32,676 nucleotides of DNA from CAVLCC01 sp963661535 (lineage in GTDB: Bacteria; Actinomycetota; Coriobacteriia; Coriobacteriales; CADBOM01): contig CAVLCC010000021.1 of assembly GCA_963661535.1 (NCBI GenBank), positions 1 through 32,676 of the forward strand, read 5' to 3'. Below, piece after piece: positions 1 through 7,705 of the stretch. A model generated the notes under the pieces. That model did not search any database. It saw only the letters and a list, made by a program, of their open reading frames with translations, and had not been told where the DNA came from. The stretch's first letter is position 1, and each line of letters opens with the position of its first letter. The position numbers were made by a program, and so were the translations under genes.

Positions 1-130
1 GTTTTTACCCCTATATTAATCCCATAGGGTGAGTTTGCGAAACTAAACCAAAATTAACTAACTTATACCGCATAACAATCTAAATGCCGATTATCCAATT
101 ATCCAAGGTATTTTTGATTCAAAATTTTAT

Positions 131-170
131 ACTAAACTATTGAGCGGAAATGGCTAAATTAAAGTTTAGT
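131..170. promoter_or_regulatory. Inverted repeat upstream of the Rrf2 regulator, possible operator
   Basis: An 8-base inverted repeat, actaaact at 131-138 and agtttagt at 163-170, flanks a 24-base spacer. The half-site actaaac also occurs at 42-48. Rrf2 regulators often bind their own promoters, so an autoregulatory site is possible. The arms are short and AT-rich, so chance is a real alternative. I found no convincing -35/-10 pair in 1-239. Confidence 0.22.
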
Positions 171-239
171 TAGCTTATGTTAATTGAATATTTAACTAGT
201 CAAATAAGGTCAGTATTTTTTAGAGGGTTGAATAAAAAA

Positions 240-671
240 ATGCAATTAAATATCACAACAGACTATGCAATTAGATCTATGATTTACCTTTCAATGCACG
301 ATGAAAGAGTAAGTTCGATTGAAATTGCAGAAACTATGTGTATACCTGATCACTATCTATATTCTGTGATGGGTAAGCTCAAAAAAGCTGGACTAGTTCT
401 TGCTACTCGCGGTGTAAATGGGGGATGGGTTTTAAACGAAACTCCAGATAAAATTAAGCTCATAGATATTATCAATGCAATTGAGGGTACCATTAAGCTT
501 AACAAATGTCTTGCTGATGAATCTGGGTGCAGCAGGGGGGCTGCTAATAATTGCCAGCTGCACGATTTTTATCTCGAAATTCAAGAGCAGCTAGAAATGT
601 ATTTTGCTAGTGTAACTCTTGCTGAGCTAAGAGATAGAAGCTGGACTCCAATTAAAGAACTGTCGAAGTAA
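240..671 (+). CDS. Rrf2-family transcriptional regulator
   Basis: A 143-residue winged-helix regulator. The start at 240 gives the usual Rrf2 opening MQLNITTDYAIR, with AGAGGG 12 bases upstream. An in-frame ATG at 177 would add 21 unusual residues. The helix-turn-helix covers roughly residues 20-60, followed by the wing around GVNGGWVL. Three cysteines lie in the C-terminal half in the segment CLADESGC...C, the region where IscR/NsrR-type members hold an iron-sulfur cluster, so redox or Fe-S sensing is plausible. Spacing is not exactly that of IscR. The azlCD pair starts 20 bases downstream and is the obvious target. Family assignment is firm, while signal and regulon are inferred. Confidence 0.9.
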   Translation: MQLNITTDYAIRSMIYLSMHDERVSSIEIAETMCIPDHYLYSVMGKLKKAGLVLATRGVNGGWVLNETPDKIKLIDIINAIEGTIKLNKCLADESGCSRGAANNCQLHDFYLEIQEQLEMYFASVTLAELRDRSWTPIKELSK

Positions 672-690
672 GTTTTAAAAGTTTTTATCA

Positions 691-1440
691 ATGAATCTTA
701 AACTTGCAAAACAATCGTTTAGATCTGCAATTCCAATTATGCTTGGGTATGTTGCAATTGGTATTCCATGCGGAATACTTTCAACATCAATTGGCATGAA
801 TGCATTGCAGGTCTTTTTGATGTCTGTGCTTTTTTATTCTGGCGCAGGTCAGTTTATGATACCTAATATGTGGCTAGCAGGATCTCCTATAGCTTCAATA
901 ATTGCTAGTGTTTCGCTTGTAAACACTAGGCAAATCTTATATTCTGCAACTCTTGCCCCTAAGTGCAACAATGTTTCTAAAAAGTTATCAATTTTATTTG
1001 CAGCAACAGTAACAGACGAGAGTTTTGGAGTAAATATTGCTAGGTTTAACAGTGGAAAGTGGACTGTTGAAAATGCCACGCTAGTTAACTTATTCTCACA
1101 AAGTTCGTGGATTCTATCAACTGTTGCAGGAGTGTTTATTGGAAATGCAATCGGTATTCCACTAGCACTTGCATCATTTGCTATGACTTCAATCTTTATA
1201 TGTCTGATGATGCTGCAAAATGTAACGCCAGCAAATATTATCGCAATTTTAACCTCTATGGTTGGCGTATATATATGCAAGTTAATTGGCTTAGGAGGAG
1301 CAGCTGTATTGTTGGGAGCTGTTCTAGGTGTGGCATCGGCTATGATTTTTACTAAATTAAGCTCTAACACAAACGTTTCAAGCTCCGCAAATTTATCAAG
1401 CGAACCTGCATCCAGTGATAAATGTAGCAATAATTCTTAA
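691..1440 (+). CDS. azlC: AzlC-family branched-chain amino acid exporter, large subunit
   Basis: A 249-residue multi-spanning membrane protein. The AzlC hallmark is near the N-terminus (GYVAIGIPCGILS), followed by FYSGAGQFM and the VNTRQILYSATLAP segment. AzlC works with the small AzlD subunit, here 22 bases downstream, to export branched-chain amino acids or analogues such as azaleucine. The last 25 or so residues are Ser/Asn-rich and hydrophilic, probably a disordered tail. The ribosome binding site before ATG 691 is weak, which may fit translational coupling to the upstream regulator. The family is clear, and the substrate is known only by analogy with Bacillus. Confidence 0.9.
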   Translation: MNLKLAKQSFRSAIPIMLGYVAIGIPCGILSTSIGMNALQVFLMSVLFYSGAGQFMIPNMWLAGSPIASIIASVSLVNTRQILYSATLAPKCNNVSKKLSILFAATVTDESFGVNIARFNSGKWTVENATLVNLFSQSSWILSTVAGVFIGNAIGIPLALASFAMTSIFICLMMLQNVTPANIIAILTSMVGVYICKLIGLGGAAVLLGAVLGVASAMIFTKLSSNTNVSSSANLSSEPASSDKCSNNS

Positions 1441-1462
1441 GGCTAACTAAAGGGTTTATATA

Positions 1463-1798
1463 ATGGAACAAATCACTTGGTCTCAATATTTCATAATCAT
1501 GGGAACTTGTATCTTTACGATGCTTTTGTGCCGCGTAACCCCGCTACTTTTGCTTAAAGGCAAAAAGCTATCTTCTACAGTCGAACAAACTCTGGGTTTT
1601 ATTCCTCCAGCTGCTTTTGCAGCGTTGGCTGCAAATGATCTTTTAACTCCTGGAATGTTTGCAGGTGGAATATGGCCTGCCGCATCCCCACTTATTGCCT
1701 CAGCAATAGTTGTTATAACAGCAAAGATTTCTAAATCTCTTATTGTTTGTGTGGTTGTGGGCGTAGCAGTATATGCCTTATTGATGCTTATTCAATAG
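1463..1798 (+). CDS. azlD: AzlD-family branched-chain amino acid transport protein, small subunit
   Basis: A 111-residue hydrophobic protein with about four membrane segments. Typical AzlD features are the early CRVTPLLLLKGKKL stretch and the FIPPAAFAALAANDLL segment. Its length is normal for the family. It sits directly after azlC in the usual order and the two are expected to form one exporter. An AAAGGG sequence lies just upstream of ATG 1463. A weak hairpin with a T-tract follows the stop. Confidence 0.9.
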   Translation: MEQITWSQYFIIMGTCIFTMLLCRVTPLLLLKGKKLSSTVEQTLGFIPPAAFAALAANDLLTPGMFAGGIWPAASPLIASAIVVITAKISKSLIVCVVVGVAVYALLMLIQ

Positions 1799-1813
1799 AC
1801 CTTGTTAGCCTAG

Positions 1814-1830
1814 ATCTTATCAAGATTTTT
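1814..1830 (+). terminator. Weak putative terminator after azlD
   Basis: A 5-bp stem (atctt 1814-1818, aagat 1822-1826) with a 3-base loop runs into a short T-tract at 1826-1830. The stem is short and has no G/C clamp, so this is tentative. The 250 bases between azlD and the kinase gene hold nothing else I can support. Confidence 0.3.
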
Positions 1831-2051
1831 ATGTAGTGCATTAAAGTTCTTTCTTGCAGCAATTTACTACGCAAATATTTTATATTGGTCTTTTTTGCTT
1901 TTATTTAGCCGTACAAGCTATTAACACTTTAATGTTTTAACTACTTATGTAATATTAAGCATTGCTGTTTGCTGCAAATTCGCCTAGCTATAAGCGCAAG
2001 CAAACTGCACAAAGACAAGCAAGACTATATTGAATGGAGTTGTAAACAAAC

Positions 2052-2882
2052 ATGGACTACAAGAGGATTGTCACAATTCAAGATATTTCGTGTGTTGGGC
2101 AGTGTTCGCTAACTGTTGCATTACCAATTTTGTCGGCATGTGGAATTGAGACAGCAATCATTCCATCAGCAGTTTTATCCACACATACCGGCGGATTTAG
2201 TGGATTTACAGTTCGAGACTTGAGTTCAGATATTCCACAAATTGCAAAGCACTGGCAAAAAGAAAAAATTGACTTCGATGCTTTTTATACAGGATACTTA
2301 GGCAGCGTAGAACAAATTGATATGATCCTAGATATCACAAGCACTCTTGGACGAAAAGGTTCAATAAAAATCTTTGATCCTGCTATGGCTGATAATGGTG
2401 TTTTGTATGGGGCGTTCGATCAAACTTATGTAGAAGCAATGAAGCGTCTTGTTGCACAGGGAGACTACATTCTTCCAAATATTACAGAAGCTGCATTTTT
2501 AACAGACATGCCTTATAAAGAAACATATGATGAGGCTTATGTAAAAGAGCTTATAAACAAGCTCGTTAAGTTAGGCGCAAAAAATGTTGTTCTAACAGGT
2601 GTTGGATACGCTCCAGAAAAAACAGGCGTAGTTGTATATTCTTCTTTAGATGATAGCTTTGACTACTACGAACATGAACAAATTGCAGATGGATGTCATG
2701 GCACTGGAGATGTTTATGCTTCTGCATTTGTTGGCAAGCTATTAAATGGAAAATCTGCTATAGAAGCTGCAAAAATTGCTGCTGACTTTACAGTTGAGTG
2801 CATTAAAAAAACTATAGACGACCCAACTCACTGGTATGGAGTTAAGTTTGAGTTGGCTCTACCAAAATTGATTATAGAATAG
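2052..2882 (+). CDS. pdxY: Pyridoxal/pyridoxamine kinase (PdxY-like)
   Basis: A 276-residue ribokinase-superfamily enzyme that would phosphorylate pyridoxal or pyridoxamine in the B6 salvage pathway. The opening IVTIQDISCVGQCSL, the segment THTGGFSGF near residue 45, FDPAMADNG at 108-116 and PNITEAAFL at 142-150 match pyridoxamine kinases. The catalytic anion-hole motif GTGD is at 217-220, with D220 as the likely base. GGAG lies about 12 bases before the ATG. The gene stands alone and ends at a strong terminator. A ThiD-type hydroxymethylpyrimidine kinase is the nearest alternative but fits the N-terminus less well. Confidence 0.85.
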   Translation: MDYKRIVTIQDISCVGQCSLTVALPILSACGIETAIIPSAVLSTHTGGFSGFTVRDLSSDIPQIAKHWQKEKIDFDAFYTGYLGSVEQIDMILDITSTLGRKGSIKIFDPAMADNGVLYGAFDQTYVEAMKRLVAQGDYILPNITEAAFLTDMPYKETYDEAYVKELINKLVKLGAKNVVLTGVGYAPEKTGVVVYSSLDDSFDYYEHEQIADGCHGTGDVYASAFVGKLLNGKSAIEAAKIAADFTVECIKKTIDDPTHWYGVKFELALPKLIIE

Positions 2883-2898
2883 TTTTTGTGCATGCAAG

Positions 2899-2946
2899 CA
2901 TGCAAGCCGGTATCAGCCTTTGGTATATGCTGGCTTGCATGTTTTT
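2899..2946 (+). terminator. Rho-independent terminator after the pyridoxal kinase gene
   Basis: A perfect 10-bp stem, catgcaagcc at 2899-2908 with ggcttgcatg at 2932-2941, is followed by five T (2942-2946). The first arm is preceded by a partial direct copy of itself (catgcaag at 2891-2898). Confidence 0.85.
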
Positions 2947-2963
2947 CATAAAAGACGGAAAGG

Positions 2964-3009
2964 CAAAATCTCACTCAGACACAAAATGTAGCATCTGGGC
3001 GAGATTTTG
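2964..3009. other. Long imperfect hairpin upstream of the 3128 gene
   Basis: Arms 2964-2979 and 2994-3009 pair over 16 positions with one G.T wobble and one mismatch. The outer part is caaaatctc/gagattttg. It is not followed by a long T-tract on either strand, so it could be a second weak terminator or part of the 5' leader of the gene at 3128. Confidence 0.45.
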
Positions 3010-3127
3010 TTATCTAATACAAAAAATAAGCAAATTAACTATTGTTTTTAATCCGCATAAGCGTTAGTATTTTTAAACAAAATAAATAGCTCGTTGCAGC
3101 AAAGTCGCAACATACAAAGGACGCCAA

Positions 3128-4741
3128 ATGAAACCACTAAAACAAACCACGGCGCTCAGCACTATCGCCACATCTGCATTTTTATATGTACCATCTATGC
3201 ATACTACCTTGGCTTTTGCCGAAGGTGGGTCTGCTGCGTCTAACGGAGCTTCAGCTTTAACTGAACTTGCATCTGTTGCTCCTTTTGCAATTGCTATATC
3301 TTCTGCAGTTGCAATTGCTAGCGCTCTAGGCATTGGCATGGAACTTCATAAGCGCAGACAACAAGAGCAGGAACGCTACATGACATGGGTATCAGATAAT
3401 CTAACTGGCGCTAGTAGTATTGACTGGAGTGCTCTATCTAAACAAGCTGACGAGCATGAAGAGGTTTCGCTTATATCAGACGAACAAGGTTCTAGTGTTG
3501 CAGAAGAACAGACAGCACCCACACTTGAGGTTCAAGAGCAGCCTATGTCTGTATCACAATGCGAAACTGTTATCGAGACAAACGACGCAAACAACAAGAC
3601 TAGCATTAACAGCTCGCCAAGCCTTGAAGTTGCAAACGCTAAAGTTGCCACTCCAGATGTAACTCGCGCTACAAGCTTGCCCAAGGAGCAGAGTGCAGAA
3701 CAAGCAGCAACAAGCAGCGAAAAGCCAAACTCAACTGTGAATGACCTTTTGTCTTGGGATAAAAATTCTCGCACAACTGGATCTTTTAGGCCTGAATACA
3801 CGGCTGGTGGAACTTATATTCCTAGACATGCTGTTAAAAGAGATAACCAAGCAGAATCTAAGATTTCTAACATGTCAAACAATACATTTATCAATAATCT
3901 CGAATCCAAGTATTCAGATATTTTGGGAGATGTTAGAAATCCATGGAATGAAGAGCCTAAACATCTCGCAAATCCAGTTGCAGCAAAGATTGAAATGAAT
4001 GTTCCTTTAATAAATGATCCATCTAAGCCGATGCAAACATTGCAAGACACTCCTAAGGCTACGGTCACGTTGGAGCAAGAAAAACAATATTCAGAAAAGC
4101 CTGCGTATCAAGCAACAGCAAAGAAAAGTGGCATGACGTCTGCTGACAAGGTTGCAAGCGCACTTGCTAACAAAAAGTCACTAGAAGATGCAGCAACAGA
4201 GATTGCAAAGGTTGGAAAAATCTCTGCTCTAGCATCTGCTGCAACTGCAACTGCTCTTAGAAATGCTGGTGTTCATGCAGTTGTTCGCAACACACCAGAT
4301 ATGGCAGAGCATGCAAATGAGTCTGTTCCTATAAAGCGAGGACCTGGTTTTGTTGATGTAAACGACAATACATTTATTCGCACAGGCGGGAAAGTTTCAA
4401 AGCTCTCTGCTTCAATTCCATCTACAAGTGCTCCTGCGGCTGTATCTCATACTCCTAACACATCACAATATACGCTTAACGACAACCTCCCAGTTGCAGA
4501 TGGAAGAGTGCTAAGCTGCACAGACTCTATATCTGACTTTAGATGCAACATTGTTAGCAAAACATATCGCACTCAAGGAGATATGGTTCAAGTGGAGTAT
4601 TCGCAGTCTAGAATATCAGACAACAAAATGAGTGCAGAGTCTTCAGGTCGCATTAGACGCGAAAGCAGTAGGGACAAAACAATATCTTTTGCTTCTGGAA
4701 TTAGACCAGCTGTTGCACTTGCCTCTGTGCCTTTGATATAA
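3128..4741 (+). CDS. Unrecognised membrane-anchored low-complexity protein
   Basis: A 537-residue protein with AAAGGA about 8 bases before the ATG. Residues 1-31 resemble a signal peptide ending in AFA. A second hydrophobic segment at about 49-72 is followed by the charged run HKRRQQEQER, so the remaining 450 residues probably face the cytoplasm after a single span, if the signal is cleaved. That long part is rich in Ser, Thr, Ala, Gln and Glu and looks largely disordered. A patch around residues 335-385 is Ala/Lys-rich and could be helical. I recognise no catalytic motif and no known family. It lies between a strong terminator and the rpsA promoter, so it is probably its own transcription unit. 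The ORF is long and its codon use resembles its neighbours, which supports a real gene. Confidence 0.75.
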   Translation: MKPLKQTTALSTIATSAFLYVPSMHTTLAFAEGGSAASNGASALTELASVAPFAIAISSAVAIASALGIGMELHKRRQQEQERYMTWVSDNLTGASSIDWSALSKQADEHEEVSLISDEQGSSVAEEQTAPTLEVQEQPMSVSQCETVIETNDANNKTSINSSPSLEVANAKVATPDVTRATSLPKEQSAEQAATSSEKPNSTVNDLLSWDKNSRTTGSFRPEYTAGGTYIPRHAVKRDNQAESKISNMSNNTFINNLESKYSDILGDVRNPWNEEPKHLANPVAAKIEMNVPLINDPSKPMQTLQDTPKATVTLEQEKQYSEKPAYQATAKKSGMTSADKVASALANKKSLEDAATEIAKVGKISALASAATATALRNAGVHAVVRNTPDMAEHANESVPIKRGPGFVDVNDNTFIRTGGKVSKLSASIPSTSAPAAVSHTPNTSQYTLNDNLPVADGRVLSCTDSISDFRCNIVSKTYRTQGDMVQVEYSQSRISDNKMSAESSGRIRRESSRDKTISFASGIRPAVALASVPLI

Positions 4742-4875
4742 CTTTTAAACGAGCATCATATAAACATCAGTACACAACATTTTATTTATGCGCTTGATTT
4801 GCGCCGCTCACGTGACATATAAGCCTGTCTTTGGGTTTTTTGCACAAGTGCTTTATTGTGCGCGTTCAAAATAGA

Positions 4876-4881
4876 TATAAT
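4876..4881 (+). promoter_or_regulatory. Candidate -10 element of the rpsA promoter
   Basis: A perfect TATAAT lies 138 bases before the rpsA start. No good -35 hexamer is found at the right distance, which lowers confidence. Transcription from here would produce the structured leader described separately. Confidence 0.4.
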
Positions 4882-4899
4882 CATTTTTGATTTGTAACT

Positions 4900-5018
4900 G
4901 TAGGCCCCCGAGGACAATGCAATTTTGTGGGAGCGAGTGCAAACTATAGTAGATTTTTGCTCGCTTTCGATTAGGAATTTATTGGCGATCGGGGCCCCAT
5001 ACCGAGAGGGGTCCAATT
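4900..5018 (+). promoter_or_regulatory. Structured rpsA leader with possible RBS-sequestering hairpin
   Basis: The leader has G/C-rich blocks that stand out from the AT-rich surroundings. Bases 4992-4998 can pair with 5008-5014 (seven pairs, one G.U), which would bury the Shine-Dalgarno sequence GAGAGGGG at 5004-5011. Bases 4989-4996 can instead pair with 4903-4911 (one bulged C), which would free it. A separate hairpin, 4932-4937 with 4960-4965, lies inside that long-range pairing. The two folds are mutually exclusive, as in a translational switch. The pairings are read from the sequence, and the regulation is inferred. Confidence 0.4.
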
Positions 5019-6359
5019 TTGGCAGAGACCATTAAAAATGTAGACATGTTTAAGCTCGATGATATCTCTAGCGAAGAGATGGAGAATATGATCGACGGCA
5101 CGGTAACTGATGTTGAGGAGGGAGAGCTAGTCAAAGGCACAGTCGCTAGAATTGAGCATGACGAGGTTCTTCTTGACATTAGATCAAAATCCGAGGGTGT
5201 TATTCCTGCCCGTGAACTTTCGATCCGTGATGATGTAAGCACATCAGAAGTTGTAAATATCGGAGATGAGATTGAAGCTTTAGTTATAACTAAAGAAGAT
5301 AAAGACGGTCGCCTAATTTTGTCTAAGAAACGTGCTGAGTACAAACGTGCTTGGAACAACGTAGAAGAGAAGTTCAACCAAGGAATAAATGTTGAGGGCG
5401 AAGTAATAGAGGTTGTAAAGGGTGGTCTAATTCTTGACATTGGACTACGCGGATTTTTGCCTGCCTCGCTTGTTGACTTGCGTCGCGTAAAAGATCTTGA
5501 TAGCTATCTTGGCACAGTAATTGAGGCTCGCGTAATTGAGATGGATCGCAACCGCAATAATGTTGTTCTATCACGCAGAGTTCTTCTAGAAGAGGGACGT
5601 AAGAACGAGCGTGCAGAGATTATGAGCAAGCTTGAGAAAGGCATGAGACTCAAAGGCAATGTAAGCTCAATCGTTGAGTTTGGTGCATTTGTTGATCTTG
5701 GCGGAATTGACGGATTGGTTCATATTTCTGAGCTTTCTTGGAGCCACATCAACCACCCATCTGAGGTTGTTAGTGTTGGCGACGAAGTTGAGGTCGAGGT
5801 TTTAGATGTTGATCGCAACCGTGAGCGCATTTCTTTGGGACTCAAACAAACAACAGAGGATCCTTGGAGCAGCCTAGTTAAGAGCTATCCAGTTGGAGCA
5901 ATTATTGAAGGTGCTGTAACAAAGATTGTTCCATTTGGTATCTTTGTAGAACTTGGCGATGGCGTTGAGGGACTTGTTCACATTTCTGAGATGGCTAAAA
6001 AGCATGTTAACCATCCTTCACAAGTTGTTGAGGTTGGAAAGAAAGTTCCAGTTAAGGTCATGGCAATTGACCAAGAGCGTCGCCGCATTTCTCTATCTAT
6101 GAAAGCAGCTGCAGAAACTCTAGGAATTACTATTGATGTTGCTGAAGACGAGGATAGCGAAAAGCAAGAGAAAGCAGACGAGGCTAGCGAGGGTGCAGCT
6201 GAGGGAGCAGAGAATACTGAAGCTGCTGTAGAGTCACAAGAGGTTTCTGCCGAGGAAGCTTCTGTAGAAGAAACACAACAAGCTGCTGAGTCTGAGCAAG
6301 CTGCTGCAGAAGAGCCTGCACAAGAAGAGGCACCTACTGAGGGCGAAACTAGCGAGTAG
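5019..6359 (+). CDS. rpsA: 30S ribosomal protein S1
   Basis: A 446-residue RNA-binding protein that helps mRNA bind the 30S subunit. Four S1 domains are visible at about residues 36-104, 123-186, 208-276 and 293-363. The last two carry the clear signatures FGAFVDLGGIDGLVHISEL and FGIFVELGDGVEGLVHISEM. The final 75 residues form a Glu/Ala-rich acidic tail. The start is TTG at 5019, placed by GAGAGGGG seven bases upstream. A TTG start on such a highly expressed gene is notable. Four domains fit actinobacterial S1 rather than the six-domain enterobacterial form. A strong terminator follows, then coaE, the actinobacterial order. Confidence 0.95.
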   Translation: MAETIKNVDMFKLDDISSEEMENMIDGTVTDVEEGELVKGTVARIEHDEVLLDIRSKSEGVIPARELSIRDDVSTSEVVNIGDEIEALVITKEDKDGRLILSKKRAEYKRAWNNVEEKFNQGINVEGEVIEVVKGGLILDIGLRGFLPASLVDLRRVKDLDSYLGTVIEARVIEMDRNRNNVVLSRRVLLEEGRKNERAEIMSKLEKGMRLKGNVSSIVEFGAFVDLGGIDGLVHISELSWSHINHPSEVVSVGDEVEVEVLDVDRNRERISLGLKQTTEDPWSSLVKSYPVGAIIEGAVTKIVPFGIFVELGDGVEGLVHISEMAKKHVNHPSQVVEVGKKVPVKVMAIDQERRRISLSMKAAAETLGITIDVAEDEDSEKQEKADEASEGAAEGAENTEAAVESQEVSAEEASVEETQQAAESEQAAAEEPAQEEAPTEGETSE

Positions 6360-6404
6360 AGCGATTTAAAAAGCTAGTTTGTTTGATATATTTAATTAGC
6401 AAAT

Positions 6405-6446
6405 ATAAGGAGAGCTTCCAGATATGGTTGCTCTCCTTATTTATTG
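6405..6446 (+). terminator. Rho-independent terminator after rpsA
   Basis: A perfect 11-bp stem, ataaggagagc at 6405-6415 with gctctccttat at 6430-6440, has a 14-base loop and runs into a T-rich tail. The upstream arm contains AAGGAG, which could be mistaken for a ribosome binding site for the ATG at 6424. Confidence 0.8.
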
Positions 6447-6477
6447 GATATCTAAAATTTTAAAGGTCAATGCAAAA

Positions 6478-7104
6478 ATGTATAAAGTAATTCTTGCGGG
6501 GGGACTTGCTTCGGGAAAAAGCACCGCACTTAAGATCTTGCAAGATCTTGGTGCTCAAACGTGTAGCTTAGACGATATTGCAAAAGAAGTCAGAAACGAT
6601 CCGCAAATTGCAAACAAACTTGCGAGCATATTTGGAGAGGATATTCTAGATAGCAACGGAATTCCCATTCCAAATATACTTGCATCACGTGCATTTGTAT
6701 CGTCCGATAAAGTAGAAGCCTTGAATACAATTTGTTTGCCAGCAATTGACGTGCGTTCTCAAAAGTATCTAAATGAACCATGTAATATGTTTCCTATGCG
6801 AGTTTTAGAGGTTCCGCTTTTAGATAAAGCTACAAATTTATTAACCCTAGTTGACGAAAGTGTTGCCATTGTTGCTCCAAATTCATCTAGAATTTTGCGT
6901 GCATCTAAACGCGGCTTAGATATTAAGGATGCACATAGCAGGATTCAAAACCAAATTGATCAGCAGCAGTTTGAGAAAATGGTAGATACTATTATTCAAA
7001 ATGATTCAACATATGAGGATTTTGAAAAAAAGATTATTGACTGGTGGAACTCAAGAGTTGATAAAGTTTATAAAGTAGGAGAAGATGGCAGCAAAAACTC
7101 ATAG
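6478..7104 (+). CDS. coaE: Dephospho-CoA kinase
   Basis: A 208-residue P-loop kinase for the last step of CoA synthesis, phosphorylating the ribose 3'-OH of dephospho-CoA. The start at 6478 gives MYKVILAGGLASGKST, with the Walker A at once, and AAAGG lies 11 bases upstream. A start at 6424 would sit inside the rpsA terminator. Visible CoaE features are LDDIAKEV (the usual D-A-D region), EVPLLDK, the helical RI.NQ segment and IIQNDSTYEDF near the end. Several normally conserved positions differ: the usual HP after the CoA domain is LP, and the VPLLFE motif is VPLLDK. It is therefore a divergent member. Its position between rpsA and uvrB supports the call. Confidence 0.82.
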   Translation: MYKVILAGGLASGKSTALKILQDLGAQTCSLDDIAKEVRNDPQIANKLASIFGEDILDSNGIPIPNILASRAFVSSDKVEALNTICLPAIDVRSQKYLNEPCNMFPMRVLEVPLLDKATNLLTLVDESVAIVAPNSSRILRASKRGLDIKDAHSRIQNQIDQQQFEKMVDTIIQNDSTYEDFEKKIIDWWNSRVDKVYKVGEDGSKNS

Positions 7105-7666
7105 ATGGGCAAAACGGATTGTTAAGATATTTATTGCGTTGGCAATTATTGCAGGCGTTGTATTTGTATCGCTGCCTCATATCGAACGTATTTATTACCA
7201 CCTAGAATACACAGATTATATACAAGAGGCTGCGGATCGCTACAAAGTAAATCCATATATTATTGCAGCTATGGCAAAATGCGAGTCGGATTTTGATCCA
7301 AATGCCACATCTAGCGCGGGAGCTGTTGGGGTTATGCAAATGATGCCCGAGACAGCAACAGAGGTCGCTAATCAGGGTCTTGTTGATTCCACAAAGTATC
7401 CTCCACAAAATTTAAATGACCCTGAGGTGAGCATTAACTACGGTGCTGCATATTTGCGTTATTTGGTAGAACGCTATCATGAGATGAATCCAGCAATTGC
7501 AGCTTATAATGCAGGTATGGGAAACGTTGATAAGTGGCTTAGCGAAGATAATGATATACGTGCAAGCGTTGGATTTTCGGAGACCGAAAAATATATTCAG
7601 ATGGTTAATAGGGCTAAGTCGATGTATGAAAAACTTTACCCCGATGCGTTTAAGTGGGATTCTTAA
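7085..7666 (+). CDS. Membrane-anchored lytic transglycosylase (SLT domain)
   Basis: A 193-residue protein with an N-terminal membrane anchor at about residues 12-30, so the catalytic domain lies outside the membrane. The SLT domain covers roughly 45-165. It shows the catalytic glutamate in AKCESDFDP (E67), then SSAGAVGVMQMMPETA, NYGAAYLRYL and AIAAYNAGMGNV, all classic goose-lysozyme-like Slt motifs. It would cleave the glycan strand of peptidoglycan. Its start overlaps coaE by 20 bases, which suggests translational coupling. GTAGGAG lies just before the ATG. Confidence 0.9.
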   Translation: MAAKTHRWAKRIVKIFIALAIIAGVVFVSLPHIERIYYHLEYTDYIQEAADRYKVNPYIIAAMAKCESDFDPNATSSAGAVGVMQMMPETATEVANQGLVDSTKYPPQNLNDPEVSINYGAAYLRYLVERYHEMNPAIAAYNAGMGNVDKWLSEDNDIRASVGFSETEKYIQMVNRAKSMYEKLYPDAFKWDS

Positions 7667-7705
7667 ACGCTTTCATAAGAAATGTAGTTTATATGGAGAT
7701 AGTCA

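Noticed and set aside
849..1430. Long minus-strand ORF opposite azlC
   Set aside because: Shadow of azlC. No start signal, and the + strand frame is a clear AzlC family member.
6424..6477. Upstream ATG for coaE
   Set aside because: It lies inside the loop and arm region of the rpsA terminator. Its apparent ribosome binding site is the terminator arm, and the P-loop should be near the N-terminus.
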